In this document: positions 1 through 8,451 of the stretch, one piece after another
Numbering within the stretch: the first letter of the stretch is position 1
How the letters are laid out: every line of letters starts with the position of its first letter
Origin: Paenibacillus tundrae
Lineage (GTDB): Bacteria; Bacillota; Bacilli; Paenibacillales; Paenibacillaceae
DNA length: 64,000 nt
Direction: 5' to 3'
NCBI RefSeq assembly: GCF_030812775.1
Contig: NZ_JAUSTI010000008.1
Span: 124,001-188,000 of the forward strand
The notes under the pieces: generated by a model
What the model saw: the letters and a program-made list of their open reading frames with translations, nothing else
Database searches by the model: none
Told to the model about the DNA's origin: nothing
Made by a program: the position numbers and the translations under genes

Positions 1-127
1 GCAAAGTAGAGAATGCAAGGAAATTCGGATCAGCTATCGCGATGCCAATGACCAGTAGAATGAGTACGATGAAGATTGCGCGCTGCGCTACATATTGCTT
101 CACCTGATTGACGACCTGCGTGTTCAT
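1..127 (-). CDS. mglC: Galactose/methyl-galactoside ABC permease MglC (N-terminal part)
   Basis: Only the first 42 codons lie in the window; the gene runs off the left edge. The start is an ATG at 127 preceded by an AGGAGG-like site. The visible protein starts MNTQVVNQVKQYVAQR and then enters a hydrophobic segment (IFIVLILLVIGIAIA) followed by DPNFLAF. This is how RbsC/MglC-type sugar permeases begin: a short cytoplasmic tail, a first membrane helix and a P-N-F-L motif. It lies 15 bases after mglA on the same strand and completes an mglB-mglA-mglC order. The call rests mainly on this context. Confidence 0.85.
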   Translation of the reverse strand, partial: MNTQVVNQVKQYVAQRAIFIVLILLVIGIAIADPNFLAFSTL

Positions 128-142
128 GTGTTCCCCTCCTGA

Positions 143-1648
143 CTAGGCCATCCGCTGCTGCGCGGCCAGTCGCATAATATCCTGCTCCGTTGCTTCAGCT
201 CCGTCTACAATCCCCGTTAGCCGCCCCTCACTCATGACCATGATGCGATCCGACATCCCCAGTAATTCAGGCATCTCTGAGCTGATCATAATGATGCTTT
301 TGCCCTGACGAGCCAGGTCCATAATAATCGTGTATATCTCGAATTTGGCACCTACGTCGATGCCACGAGTAGGTTCATCCAAGAGCAAAATTTCAGGATC
401 GGTCAGAAGCCAGCGGGCAAGCAGTACTTTTTGCTGATTACCACCCGAAAGGTTTCGAATCAGCGTGTTAACTGAAGGCGTCTTGGTTCTGAACTTCTCT
501 GTCTGCTCACGAGCTACCTCTCGTCCTTTGGCTTCATCCAGCAATCCAATCCGGTTTCGGTACCGGCTAAGGCTAGCAATAACCGTATTTTCATACACAG
601 ATAACACAGGGAATATTCCAGTCACCCTTCGTTCCTCGGTCAGCAGTGCAATATGGTGACGTTTAGCTGCTGCAGGTGAGTTGATTTTTACTTTACGTCC
701 ATGAATGGAGATCGTACCTGAGCGAAGTGCACGGAGTCCGAATAAAGACTCGATCAGCTCCGTTCGTTGTGCCCCCACAAGTCCACCAACACCGAGTACT
801 TCCCCTTTTCTTAGCTCAAACGATACATCTTGGAAAGAGTTCGGCTGGCTAGACGTTAGTGCTTCTGCCTTCAAAATAACATCTCCAGGTACATTCGTTC
901 GTTCAGGGAAGCGTTCACTCAGATCTCGCCCCACCATACGGGTGATGATCAGGTCTGTCGTAAGATCCTCTGCATTCCAAGTTCCAACGACGAACCCGTC
1001 ACGCATAATCGTGACTTCATCGGATATGGTCAGAATCTCCTCCATTTTGTGGGAAATGTAGATGATCGATACACCGCGGCTGCGAAGTTCATTAATAATT
1101 GAGAAGAGCTGCTCCACTTCCTTGCCCGTCAAGGAGGATGTCGGTTCATCCATGACAATCACTTTCGAATGAAAAGAAACCGCCTTGGCAATTTCCATGG
1201 ATTGAATTTTCGATACGGATAGCGTTCCTGCATTCACCTTCGGATCAATGTCTAGATTCAGATCCTCGAATAACGTCAATGTATCGCTATACATCTGTTT
1301 CTCATTAACGAATAATCCACTCATAGGAAATCGTCCTAGCCAGATATTCTCCATAACCGGCCGATGGGGTACTGGATTCAATTCCTGATGAATCATCGAG
1401 ATACCGTGCTGTAGTGCTGCCTTGGAGCTTGGAATCTCAACCTCCTTTCCCTCTATTCGGATGCGCCCTTCATCTGGACGGTACATGCCAAATAAACATT
1501 TCATCAAGGTGGACTTACCTGCCCCATTTTCGCCCATAAGAGCATGAACTGTTCCCGGTTTCACGTTCAAGGTGACCTGACTTAGTGCCTGCACACCCGG
1601 AAATGCCTTGGATATTCCCTCCATCTCCAATAGGTAAGGTGATTCCAT
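143..1648 (-). CDS. mglA: Galactose/methyl-galactoside ABC transporter ATP-binding protein MglA
   Basis: This is a 501-residue duplicated ABC ATPase of the RbsA/MglA class and should energise sugar import through MglC at the cytoplasmic membrane face. The first half has a Walker A GENGAGKST near residue 39 and a Walker B VIVMDEPTSSL near 165. The second half has a degenerate Walker A (GLVGAQRTE), a clear signature LSGGNQQ and Walker B ILLLDEPTRG. One canonical and one degenerate site is typical of this family. The ATG start has a GGGGAG site 7 bases upstream. mglB lies upstream past a hairpin and mglC lies 15 bases downstream. Ribose or xylose specificity cannot be excluded, since family members differ little in the ATPase. 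Confidence 0.9.
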   Translation of the reverse strand: MESPYLLEMEGISKAFPGVQALSQVTLNVKPGTVHALMGENGAGKSTLMKCLFGMYRPDEGRIRIEGKEVEIPSSKAALQHGISMIHQELNPVPHRPVMENIWLGRFPMSGLFVNEKQMYSDTLTLFEDLNLDIDPKVNAGTLSVSKIQSMEIAKAVSFHSKVIVMDEPTSSLTGKEVEQLFSIINELRSRGVSIIYISHKMEEILTISDEVTIMRDGFVVGTWNAEDLTTDLIITRMVGRDLSERFPERTNVPGDVILKAEALTSSQPNSFQDVSFELRKGEVLGVGGLVGAQRTELIESLFGLRALRSGTISIHGRKVKINSPAAAKRHHIALLTEERRVTGIFPVLSVYENTVIASLSRYRNRIGLLDEAKGREVAREQTEKFRTKTPSVNTLIRNLSGGNQQKVLLARWLLTDPEILLLDEPTRGIDVGAKFEIYTIIMDLARQGKSIIMISSEMPELLGMSDRIMVMSEGRLTGIVDGAEATEQDIMRLAAQQRMA

Positions 1649-1675
1649 CCTTCATCTCCCCTTCCTTATGCCGTC

Positions 1676-1710
1676 AAAAAGGACGCCCTCACCGTTCGGG
1701 CGGACGTCCC
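1676..1710 (-). terminator. Hairpin plus T-run between mglB and mglA
   Basis: Read on the minus strand, GGACG and CCC pair with GGG and CGTCC, followed at once by TTTTT. It lies 15 bases past the mglB stop and before the mglA ribosome binding site. It is probably a leaky terminator or 3'-end stabiliser that leaves more binding-protein mRNA than ATPase/permease mRNA, a common arrangement in sugar ABC operons. Stem shape is by eye. Confidence 0.7.
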
Positions 1711-1725
1711 TGTGTCTGCGGTTGT

Positions 1726-2787
1726 TTATTGGGCGTCGGCAATGTTGTCTTTCGTAATTTTTTTGTAGGCAATCCAGACGTACTTCCCATCTGTGATGTC
1801 ATAGCCGGTGTTATCCTTCGTAGGTGTTTCTCCCTTCGCCAAAACCGAGGCTAACGCAACCGTCGCAGCACCCTGATTTTTGGCATCATTCAGCACTGTT
1901 CCCAGCATCGTGCCATCTTGAAGCGCCTGAATGGCTGGTGCTGTAGCATCCACACCGACAACCGGCATCGTTTTGCCGTCCTTGAAATATCCAGCCGCCT
2001 TTAGCGCTTCAATGGCTCCAAGCGCCATATCATCGTTATTGGCTAATACTGCTTCGATTTTGTCTCCATGGGAAGCAAGGAATGCCTGCATTTTCTCCTG
2101 TCCCTTGACCCGATCCCACATTGCCGTATCCTCTGCTAAGGCTTCCACTTCAATGCCAGCATCTTGAATCGCCTGCACGGAATATTTGGTTCGAAGCTCC
2201 GCATCTTGGTGACCAGGCTCTCCTTTCAGCATGACGTATTGCAATTTGCCATCTCCGTTTTTGTCTGCCTCCGGATGAGCCTTCCAGTAGTCCACAATGA
2301 GTTGACCCGAGATTGTACCTGATTCCTCAGCCTTTGCGCCTACGTAGTACACTTTATCCCACTTGTTCATATCCTCCGCAACGGGTTCCCGGTTCAGGAA
2401 CACCACTGGAATGCTGGCTGCTTTGGCTTTGTCGATAATAACGCCCGCTGCAGTTCGATCCACCGGGTTAACCGCCATGGCATTATACTTTTTGGATACA
2501 AACAGATCGACTTTCTCGTTCTGGGTTGGCTGTGCATTCTGACTATCGACAATATCCAGTGTCGCCTTCCCCTCAGCAGCAGATGTCATTGAGTTCCGTA
2601 CTCCGGTCATGAAGGTATCATCGAATTTGTAGATCGCCACCCCAATCTTAGGGGTATCCGTAGCCGATGTCGATTGACCACCCGTGTCTGTTCCTGTACT
2701 TCCACCCGCACTGTCTCCACCGCTGCTACAGCCCGCCGCAGCAACCATACAAGCTGTTAACAGCAATGTCATCCAAGTCTTTTTCAT
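1726..2787 (-). CDS. mglB: Galactose/glucose-binding lipoprotein MglB
   Basis: This 353-residue secreted substrate-binding protein has a lipoprotein signal peptide (MKKTWMTLLLTACMVAAAGCSS; lipobox AAGC), then a Ser/Gly/Thr-rich linker. The mature part has the periplasmic-binding type I fold. Visible features are the opening KIGVAIYKFDDTFM, LNREP near residue 135, the calcium-loop-like DKNGDGKLQYVMLKGEPGH, ANNDDMALGAIEAL and VVGVDATAPAI. These match galactose/glucose-binding proteins. It is first in the mgl operon and should deliver sugar to MglAC and possibly to chemoreceptors. The gene is of usual length and looks intact. Confidence 0.92.
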   Translation of the reverse strand: MKKTWMTLLLTACMVAAAGCSSGGDSAGGSTGTDTGGQSTSATDTPKIGVAIYKFDDTFMTGVRNSMTSAAEGKATLDIVDSQNAQPTQNEKVDLFVSKKYNAMAVNPVDRTAAGVIIDKAKAASIPVVFLNREPVAEDMNKWDKVYYVGAKAEESGTISGQLIVDYWKAHPEADKNGDGKLQYVMLKGEPGHQDAELRTKYSVQAIQDAGIEVEALAEDTAMWDRVKGQEKMQAFLASHGDKIEAVLANNDDMALGAIEALKAAGYFKDGKTMPVVGVDATAPAIQALQDGTMLGTVLNDAKNQGAATVALASVLAKGETPTKDNTGYDITDGKYVWIAYKKITKDNIADAQ

Positions 2788-2837
2788 ATCCTAATGACCT
2801 CCCCCAAGTTCATTCGGCTTCACCGATGTCTTTATTA

Positions 2838-2851
2838 TGAAAGGGTTTACA
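2838..2851. promoter_or_regulatory. Candidate cre (CcpA) site upstream of mglB
   Basis: TGAAAGGGTTTACA matches the catabolite-responsive-element consensus TGWNANCGNTNWCA at every fixed position but one of the central CG pair. It lies about 50 bases upstream of the mglB ATG, where CcpA repression of a sugar transporter would be expected. Found by eye, not by scoring. Confidence 0.45.
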
Positions 2852-2934
2852 ATAAATTCGAATACAATATCTTCATCTGTTTTATCGAAATCTTCCTCAG
2901 TTCGAGGAACGATTTATTTACACAGTCCACTCCC

Positions 2935-2972
2935 ATGACAGAATAACCTTCCAATCGCTGTTCTCTCCAGAT
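2935..2972. repeat. 38-bp dispersed element, copy 1
   Basis: This 38-base stretch (starting ATGACAGAATAACC, ending CCAGAT) recurs at 53491-53528 with 34 of 38 identical bases in the same orientation. It sits between a substrate-binding-protein gene and mglB. Both copies lie upstream of minus-strand genes for carbohydrate use. Function unknown. Confidence 0.7.
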
Positions 2973-2979
2973 AACCACC

Positions 2980-4089
2980 TCATTGTACAAAAGGGAACAG
3001 CAGCTTCTGATTATCCATCCAGAACATATTATCTGTGCTCACCAGCTTGGTTTCCAATGTCACCCTAGGCTCTACATGGCTACTGTTCAGGCGTGCAACT
3101 GCCTGATTCACACCTAGATATCCTGCGCTGAATCCATTCTGCACGATCAATTGCTGGATAACGCCTTCTTGCAGCTGTTCCAGTTGTTGCTGCTCACTGC
3201 CGAATCCAACAAGCTTGATGCTCCCACTGCTCTGACGACGCTTCAGTTCGTCAGCTGCCCCAAGAGAGGCCGATTCCTGAAGTGTAATGATGCCGTCCAC
3301 CCGGCTCTGATCCATTAACTGCTTGGTCGCTTGCCAGCAGACCTCCCGATTACTGCACACCGAATAAGGGACCATTTTCAGGTCAGGATATTCGCCCAGT
3401 GCTTCCTTGACACCCTGCTCGCGGTGAACCAAACCTGGATTCATAAGGTCTGGCCCCAGTAAAGCCACCCTCCCCTTGGTTCCAAGCAGATCTGCCATAG
3501 CATGCCCCGCCTTTCGCCCAGCCTCCAGGTTATCCATGGAGATGACACTGGTGATGCCTTTCACAGGAAACTCATCATTTAACACAATGACAGGTGCAAT
3601 GTTCCCTGCTGGGCTTTTCGTTTGAGCCAGGTGTAGGATGTTACTCAGCGTCTCCTCACTAAGCGGATCAACCAATAGAGCTGTTGCTCCCTGTTGCAGT
3701 GCCTGAGCAGCCGCATCCACCTGAGCCTGTTCACGTTCAAGCTGAGGGAGATTAATCCATTGTGGATCTCTTTCATTTTTTCTTAAAAGGAGTCCTGTTC
3801 CTAATCCATCTCGTGTGCGAGAAACAGATTCGGTACCGAAAGCTTCCACCGAAACCAAGTCAGCTCCTTGTTCTTTGGCGGCAGCTTCTGCACCTAGCTG
3901 AATGGCTTCAGCCAGTTCACCCGTTCCTGCTGGCGTAATTAATGCGATACGATGCGAAGTGCCAGCCGAAGGCTCTCCTGCAATACTACAAGCCATACAT
4001 AACAGTAGGACACAGCATGTGATTGCCAGCCCCACACTACGGAATATCGGGATAGAGACAGCCCCTTTGGACTTGATTGAGTTGTTCAT
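2980..4089 (-). CDS. Sugar-binding lipoprotein of a sensor module
   Basis: This 369-residue periplasmic-binding type I (RbsB/XylF-like) protein has a lipoprotein signal (LAITCCVLLLCMACS). Recognisable parts are HRIALITPAGTGELAEAIQLGAE at the start of the mature fold, ALLVDPLSEETL, VIVLNDEFPV, VALLGPDLMNPGLVHREQGVKEAL and DGIITLQESASLGAADEL. It begins one base after the stop of a histidine-kinase gene. Its position beside a kinase and AraC-type regulator, not beside a permease, suggests it presents a sugar to the kinase sensor domain. That role is inferred from similar binding-protein/LytS/YesN modules in Clostridia and Bacilli. The ligand is unknown; the neighbouring mgl operon makes a hexose plausible. 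Confidence 0.8.
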   Translation of the reverse strand: MNNSIKSKGAVSIPIFRSVGLAITCCVLLLCMACSIAGEPSAGTSHRIALITPAGTGELAEAIQLGAEAAAKEQGADLVSVEAFGTESVSRTRDGLGTGLLLRKNERDPQWINLPQLEREQAQVDAAAQALQQGATALLVDPLSEETLSNILHLAQTKSPAGNIAPVIVLNDEFPVKGITSVISMDNLEAGRKAGHAMADLLGTKGRVALLGPDLMNPGLVHREQGVKEALGEYPDLKMVPYSVCSNREVCWQATKQLMDQSRVDGIITLQESASLGAADELKRRQSSGSIKLVGFGSEQQQLEQLQEGVIQQLIVQNGFSAGYLGVNQAVARLNSSHVEPRVTLETKLVSTDNMFWMDNQKLLFPFVQ

Positions 4090-4090
4090 T

Positions 4091-5902
4091 CTAACGCTCC
4101 CCCTCCCTTAGTTCACGCTTGTACTGAATCGGAATACGTATCCATACCGTCGTACCTTCCTCCAGTTCACTCGCAAACTCCAGACCGTAAGCATCCCCAT
4201 AATAGAGCTGAATTCGGTCATGCACATTGCGAACAGCCACACCTGAACCTGCTCCGCTTTTTACGATTACATTGCCGTTTAACAAACTCGCTACCTGTTC
4301 TTCCGTCATACCTACTCCGTTGTCCATAATGCGCAACACCAGATTGGTTTCCTCTTGGTACACCCGGATCTCAATCTGCCCCTCATCCATGTCATACTCA
4401 ATGCCGTGCACAATTGCATTCTCAATTAAAGGCTGTAATACCAGCTTCAGCGTCAGGCATTCCAATATCTCCTCATCCGCTTCCATGTTGAATCTGAATT
4501 TGTGCTTGAAGCGCATCTGCTGGATCGTCAAATAATGATGAGCATGCTCCAGCTCCTCACGAACCGTGATAATCGTTTTGCCCTGGCTGAGACTAATGCG
4601 AAACAAACGCGAAAGTGAAGTGATCATCGTAACGACTTCTTCATTACGGCTCATGCCCACCATACGTACAACTGAATTCAATGTGTTGTATAGGAAATGA
4701 GGATTAATCTGCGCCTGCAATGCCTCCAGCTCATACCGTCGCTTCTGCTCCTGCTCATGAATAATTTCATTCATCAATGCGCGGATTTTGTTGACCATGA
4801 GATTAAATCGCCGTGATAAGCGCTCGACCTCAAGTGGCCCTTCGATGGGAAGCTCCACGCTGAAGTCCCCCCGCTCTACCGCCTTCATTTTCCGTTCCAT
4901 TCGGCGGATTGGACGAGTCAGGCTGGAAGACAGAATTAGCGACACGATAATTGCTAGCACGAGTACAACGATAAGCACCCTTATTAAATAGCCGTTCACT
5001 TCTTGACGGGTGGTTAACATCTCATCCAGATAAGCGACACCAACGATTTTCCAACCAATATTGGCAACGGACTTCACCGTATTCAGCCGTTTCTGTCCTT
5101 CTGACTCGTCCTCATAACTACCTGTGGCGACCAATGCCTGTTCAATATTTTCACGCTTGAGTCCCATATACATGAGTTGTTGCTGCGGATGATACACGAT
5201 ATTGCCAGCACTCTCGTCAATGATGTAGACATATCCACGTTGACCGAGACTTACCCGGCGGCTTAGCTCATCCATTTGTTTAAAATTAATGTCCACGAGC
5301 AAAATCACTTGCCGATCTTGACCATCCTGCCTTACGGTAATTCCTTTGCTCATAGATACAACCCATTTGTAGGGACCATCATACATATTTTGAATATGAG
5401 GCAATGAGAAACTAAGGTGATCCGGCACCCGCAATGCGGATTGAAACCACCCCTGCTGTGTGACATGCGCACTTGGTTTTAGCCGGGCAGAAGGTCTGTT
5501 TTTGAGTAAATGTCCTTGCTCATCAAGCAATGTAATCGAGATAATATCCTCTCTACTGCTCAGCAGTGTATCAAGCTGCTTATCCACTTGGTCACCTTCC
5601 CACGTTCCGTCCCGAAGCATATGCTCCTCAATCGCCCGATACAAGTGGGACATACTACGCACATAATCCTCCAGACTGTAGCTGACCTGATCTACAATTT
5701 GCCTAGTTGTCAGCTCTGCACTCCGCTCTGCAGCTTGAGAGAATTTGTCATGCAGGAGCATCACCATAATCGTGAGCACAAGAACAATAAAGACAGAAAA
5801 TGACCATGTGATGATAAACCGGATACTGCTGACTTTAGATGAACGGAGTCGATTCTTACACCAGCCCGCCAGCCCGCTAATCCATCTGGTGAAGACGCTC
5901 AT
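4091..5902 (-). CDS. YesM-type sensor histidine kinase
   Basis: This 603-residue membrane kinase has a first membrane helix at about residues 27-50 and an extracellular dCache-like sensor of roughly 250 residues (LDEQGHLL, RVSLGQRGYVYIIDESAGNIVYH). A second membrane helix lies near 305-325, followed by HAMP (TRPIRRMERKMKAVERGDFSVEL). The H-box is QAQINPHFLYNTLNS, the N-box LQPLIENAIVHG, and the G-boxes MDNGVGM and GSGVAVRNVHDRI. It should phosphorylate the regulator encoded immediately upstream, whose stop overlaps this start by 4 bases, and may receive sugar input from the lipoprotein encoded just downstream. All catalytic boxes are intact. Confidence 0.92.
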   Translation of the reverse strand: MSVFTRWISGLAGWCKNRLRSSKVSSIRFIITWSFSVFIVLVLTIMVMLLHDKFSQAAERSAELTTRQIVDQVSYSLEDYVRSMSHLYRAIEEHMLRDGTWEGDQVDKQLDTLLSSREDIISITLLDEQGHLLKNRPSARLKPSAHVTQQGWFQSALRVPDHLSFSLPHIQNMYDGPYKWVVSMSKGITVRQDGQDRQVILLVDINFKQMDELSRRVSLGQRGYVYIIDESAGNIVYHPQQQLMYMGLKRENIEQALVATGSYEDESEGQKRLNTVKSVANIGWKIVGVAYLDEMLTTRQEVNGYLIRVLIVVLVLAIIVSLILSSSLTRPIRRMERKMKAVERGDFSVELPIEGPLEVERLSRRFNLMVNKIRALMNEIIHEQEQKRRYELEALQAQINPHFLYNTLNSVVRMVGMSRNEEVVTMITSLSRLFRISLSQGKTIITVREELEHAHHYLTIQQMRFKHKFRFNMEADEEILECLTLKLVLQPLIENAIVHGIEYDMDEGQIEIRVYQEETNLVLRIMDNGVGMTEEQVASLLNGNVIVKSGAGSGVAVRNVHDRIQLYYGDAYGLEFASELEEGTTVWIRIPIQYKRELREGER

Positions 5903-7545
5903 TGCGACGATCTCTCCCGAATCTGAAGTACCTTCTGTTTGCGATATTCTTTGGGCGAGATCCCTGTATGCTTTTTAAAACAAAAGCTGAAATAATTAGG
6001 TTCAGCAAATCCAACCCGCTCCGCAATCTGGAATGCCTTCAGTTCGGAGCTGCGCAGCAGTTCCTTAGCCGCTTCCATACGAATCTGCATCACATATTGA
6101 AGAAACGTAAGCTGTACTTCCTTTTTGAAAATACCGCAAAAATAACCTGAGCTAATGTGCAGATGCCCACACACCTTTTGAATCGACAGTTCCGGATCCG
6201 CGTAATGCTCTTTGGTATAGGCTAAAGCCTGTTCGACAATATCTTTGTACACATGCTGCCGTCCACTCGCAATACGCTGCTGCACAAGTATACAGACTTC
6301 CTTAACTTTGCCTTGCGCCTCAGTTAACCCCGGCAGTCGGAACATATCCGCATACAGCTGAAAGCCTGCTCCGAAGATGTCCTCCATCGCCTCCCCTGAT
6401 GCCTGTGCCGCCTTCCAGACTGCAGTCAGCACCTCAATTAAGTACAATTGGATATCACTTCGCCCATGCTCCACCGTAATTTCCCGGAAAATGATCTCCA
6501 ATGCCTCGATCAGTTCGGTTTCGGTTCCTGTCTTGAGGCAGCGTGTCAATCTCTGCTGTTTCAACTCATCAAAGCGCAGCTTACCCGCCGCCTGACGTTC
6601 CACATCGGCAATATATATCAATGAATCCGTGCCAGGTACAAGCCGATAATCCAGCGCAAGCAGTGCATCTTCATAAGCATGTTTTACTTCGGTAACGGTG
6701 TTCACCAGCGCACCTGAGCCAACCGTGGCGGGGATGCGCAGATAGTGGTTTATGTTGCGCAGTACATTTTGAAGTGCCACTTGTTGTCGCTTCTCTCCGT
6801 CCACTCCACCCCAACGATCCACATAGAGCAACACGACCGTGTCCTGATGTCTAAATGCATGACCCGCTTCATGCTCTGTCCATATTTCTTCCGCAATATT
6901 TAGTGCAGCGAACTGCTTCAATTCTGCATCACTCGATTCCCCCCAAGACTTCGCCGCACCCCTGCGATCTCCGTCCATATGGAGTGTGAGTACAGACACA
7001 CCGTATCTCTGCCCATCGAAGTTCAAACCATACTGTTTCGCTTTTCCATGAATATAGGCAGGTGACTTTTGACGATGAAGCAAGGTTGCCAACAGATCTG
7101 CTTGCAGTAGAGGTAAGCTTGTATAATAATGCTCTCGTAGATGCTGCACATCCTCACGTTCAGCCACCTCAGCAGCCATTTGTGCACGCAGCCGAGTTAA
7201 CAGCTCCATAAGATGGCCTGCCGAGAAAGGCTTTAGCAAATATTCATCTACACTGATGGAGACCGCTTGTCTGGCATAATCGAATTCATCATATCCGGTC
7301 AAAATAACGACTTTCACCAACGGATTACGCTCCCGTAACCTTCGTGCAAGCTCAAGTCCATCCATGAATGGCATGCTGATATCCGTGATCACAATATCTG
7401 GTTCAACCCGTTCAGCCATCTCTAATGCTTCTCGTCCATTCTCTGCCAAACCGACAATACGCAGGTCGAGTGCTTCCCAATCCACTTCGACCACTAACCC
7501 TTCGCGTACATCCTCTTCATCATCCACCAGCAATACCCGGTACAC
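5899..7545 (-). CDS. YesN-type response regulator with AraC DNA-binding domain
   Basis: The 548-residue protein has an N-terminal receiver domain with acidic pocket VDDEED, phospho-acceptor in IVITDISMPFMDG (Asp near 55) and conserved Lys in LLKPF. A long middle region follows. The C-terminal two-helix AraC domain (about residues 445-540) contains QKVCGHLHISSGYFCGIFKK and the signature FAEPNYFSFCFKKHTGISPKEYRK. It is the first gene of the regulator-kinase-binding-protein operon and overlaps the kinase gene by 4 bases. Likely targets are the adjacent mgl operon and its own operon, by analogy with YesN systems that activate neighbouring sugar genes. Confidence 0.92.
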   Translation of the reverse strand: MYRVLLVDDEEDVREGLVVEVDWEALDLRIVGLAENGREALEMAERVEPDIVITDISMPFMDGLELARRLRERNPLVKVVILTGYDEFDYARQAVSISVDEYLLKPFSAGHLMELLTRLRAQMAAEVAEREDVQHLREHYYTSLPLLQADLLATLLHRQKSPAYIHGKAKQYGLNFDGQRYGVSVLTLHMDGDRRGAAKSWGESSDAELKQFAALNIAEEIWTEHEAGHAFRHQDTVVLLYVDRWGGVDGEKRQQVALQNVLRNINHYLRIPATVGSGALVNTVTEVKHAYEDALLALDYRLVPGTDSLIYIADVERQAAGKLRFDELKQQRLTRCLKTGTETELIEALEIIFREITVEHGRSDIQLYLIEVLTAVWKAAQASGEAMEDIFGAGFQLYADMFRLPGLTEAQGKVKEVCILVQQRIASGRQHVYKDIVEQALAYTKEHYADPELSIQKVCGHLHISSGYFCGIFKKEVQLTFLQYVMQIRMEAAKELLRSSELKAFQIAERVGFAEPNYFSFCFKKHTGISPKEYRKQKVLQIRERSSQ

Positions 7546-7743
7546 AGCGGATTCCTCCTTTTATTAAGCCGGTCATCTGCCCAAGCAATAATGTATATGT
7601 CGCAATACATCAAGGTTGCCATCATAATATACAATAATAATCTGTATATGTAATCGCTTTCTTTTGTGAAGCAGGAGACAGAAGGAGCTTGGAGATTCTA
7701 TTCGTTGATCAGCAAACAAACGAATAGAAAAACAACCAAATAT

Positions 7744-7771
7744 TTGATTATAATATCAAACATGGTATAAT
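7744..7771 (+). promoter_or_regulatory. Sigma-A promoter of the cold-shock gene
   Basis: TTGATT and TATAAT are separated by 16 bases, and the -10 box is extended by an upstream TGG. Transcription would start near 7778, leaving a 5' leader of about 60 bases before the cold-shock ATG, as is common for cold-shock mRNAs. Confidence 0.7.
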
Positions 7772-7840
7772 GGTATTAATCGATTATTTCGAACACTTAT
7801 GACGAAGATCGGTTAAAATTATATTTTGTGGAGGAATTAC

Positions 7841-8041
7841 ATGCAAACAGGTACAGTTAAATGGTTCAATGCGGAAAAAGGATTTGGTTTTATTGAAACA
7901 GAAGATGGAACAGACGTATTCGTTCATTTCAGCGCAATTCAAGCTGACGGTTACAAATCATTGGATGAAGGGCAACGCGTTCAATTCGAAGTAACTCAAG
8001 GTAATCGTGGACCACAAGCTGAGAACGTTACTAAACTTTAA
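7841..8041 (+). CDS. csp: Cold-shock protein (CspA/CspB/CspD family)
   Basis: This 66-residue single cold-shock domain protein binds single-stranded RNA/DNA and acts as an RNA chaperone. RNP1 (KGFGFIE) and RNP2 (VFVHFSAI) are both present, along with the N-terminal TGTVKWFN and the C-terminal [10 protein letters not shown]. The ATG at 7841 was chosen over an upstream in-frame codon because GGAGG lies 7-8 bases before it and family members start exactly here. It is monocistronic, with its own promoter and a strong terminator. Confidence 0.97.
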   Translation: MQTGTVKWFNAEKGFGFIETEDGTDVFVHFSAIQADGYKSLDEGQRVQFEVTQGNRGPQAENVTKL

Positions 8042-8049
8042 TTATAATC

Positions 8050-8076
8050 AAGCTGCCTTGTACAAGGCAGCTTTTG
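8050..8076 (+). terminator. Terminator of the cold-shock gene
   Basis: AAGCTGCCTTG and CAAGGCAGCTT form a near-perfect palindrome around TA, followed by TT and a T-rich tail. It starts 9 bases after the stop codon. Confidence 0.9.
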
Positions 8077-8123
8077 TTTATTCACCTGATCGTGAAGTTG
8101 CCTGAGCAAAACACGTATCATAT

Positions 8124-8354
8124 ATGGAACACCATACAACTTATAAGGTAATACCCACCTTAAGAAACGAGGTTTTTATCCTAACTAACCAACCTAAATC
8201 GAAAGATGATTCAATCGTATTTTCAACTGTAGATGACATTCTCCATTTCTATGCTGACAAGCAACCTGCACAGCATCCAATGAAAGAACATTTGCCCGCC
8301 CTGCCTACTTCTTCTTCCACATCTGCACACCCAACACAACTACCTAATCGCTAA
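8124..8354 (+). CDS. Small hypothetical protein
   Basis: This open frame of 76 residues begins MEHHTTYKVIPTLRNEVF and ends in a Ser/Thr/Pro-rich low-complexity tail. No family is recognised and no clear ribosome binding site precedes the ATG, which argues for caution. A strong bidirectional terminator 17 bases after its stop and the lack of a better candidate in this gap keep it possible. The first 50 residues have plausible helix/strand content. It could also be a chance frame. Confidence 0.35.
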   Translation: MEHHTTYKVIPTLRNEVFILTNQPKSKDDSIVFSTVDDILHFYADKQPAQHPMKEHLPALPTSSSTSAHPTQLPNR

Positions 8355-8370
8355 AATGGGCTCGATGAGA

Positions 8371-8409
8371 AAAAGACCCTGATTCGCTTGAAGCGATCAG
8401 GGTCTTTTT
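8371..8409. terminator. Bidirectional terminator
   Basis: AAAAGACCCTGAT and ATCAGGGTCTTTTT surround a short loop, giving T-runs on both strands. It separates the small plus-strand frame from the minus-strand chemoreceptor gene ending at 8452. Confidence 0.9.
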
Positions 8410-8451
8410 CATCTACGATCTAATAACCTAACTATTTCATAGTCACCTGCA

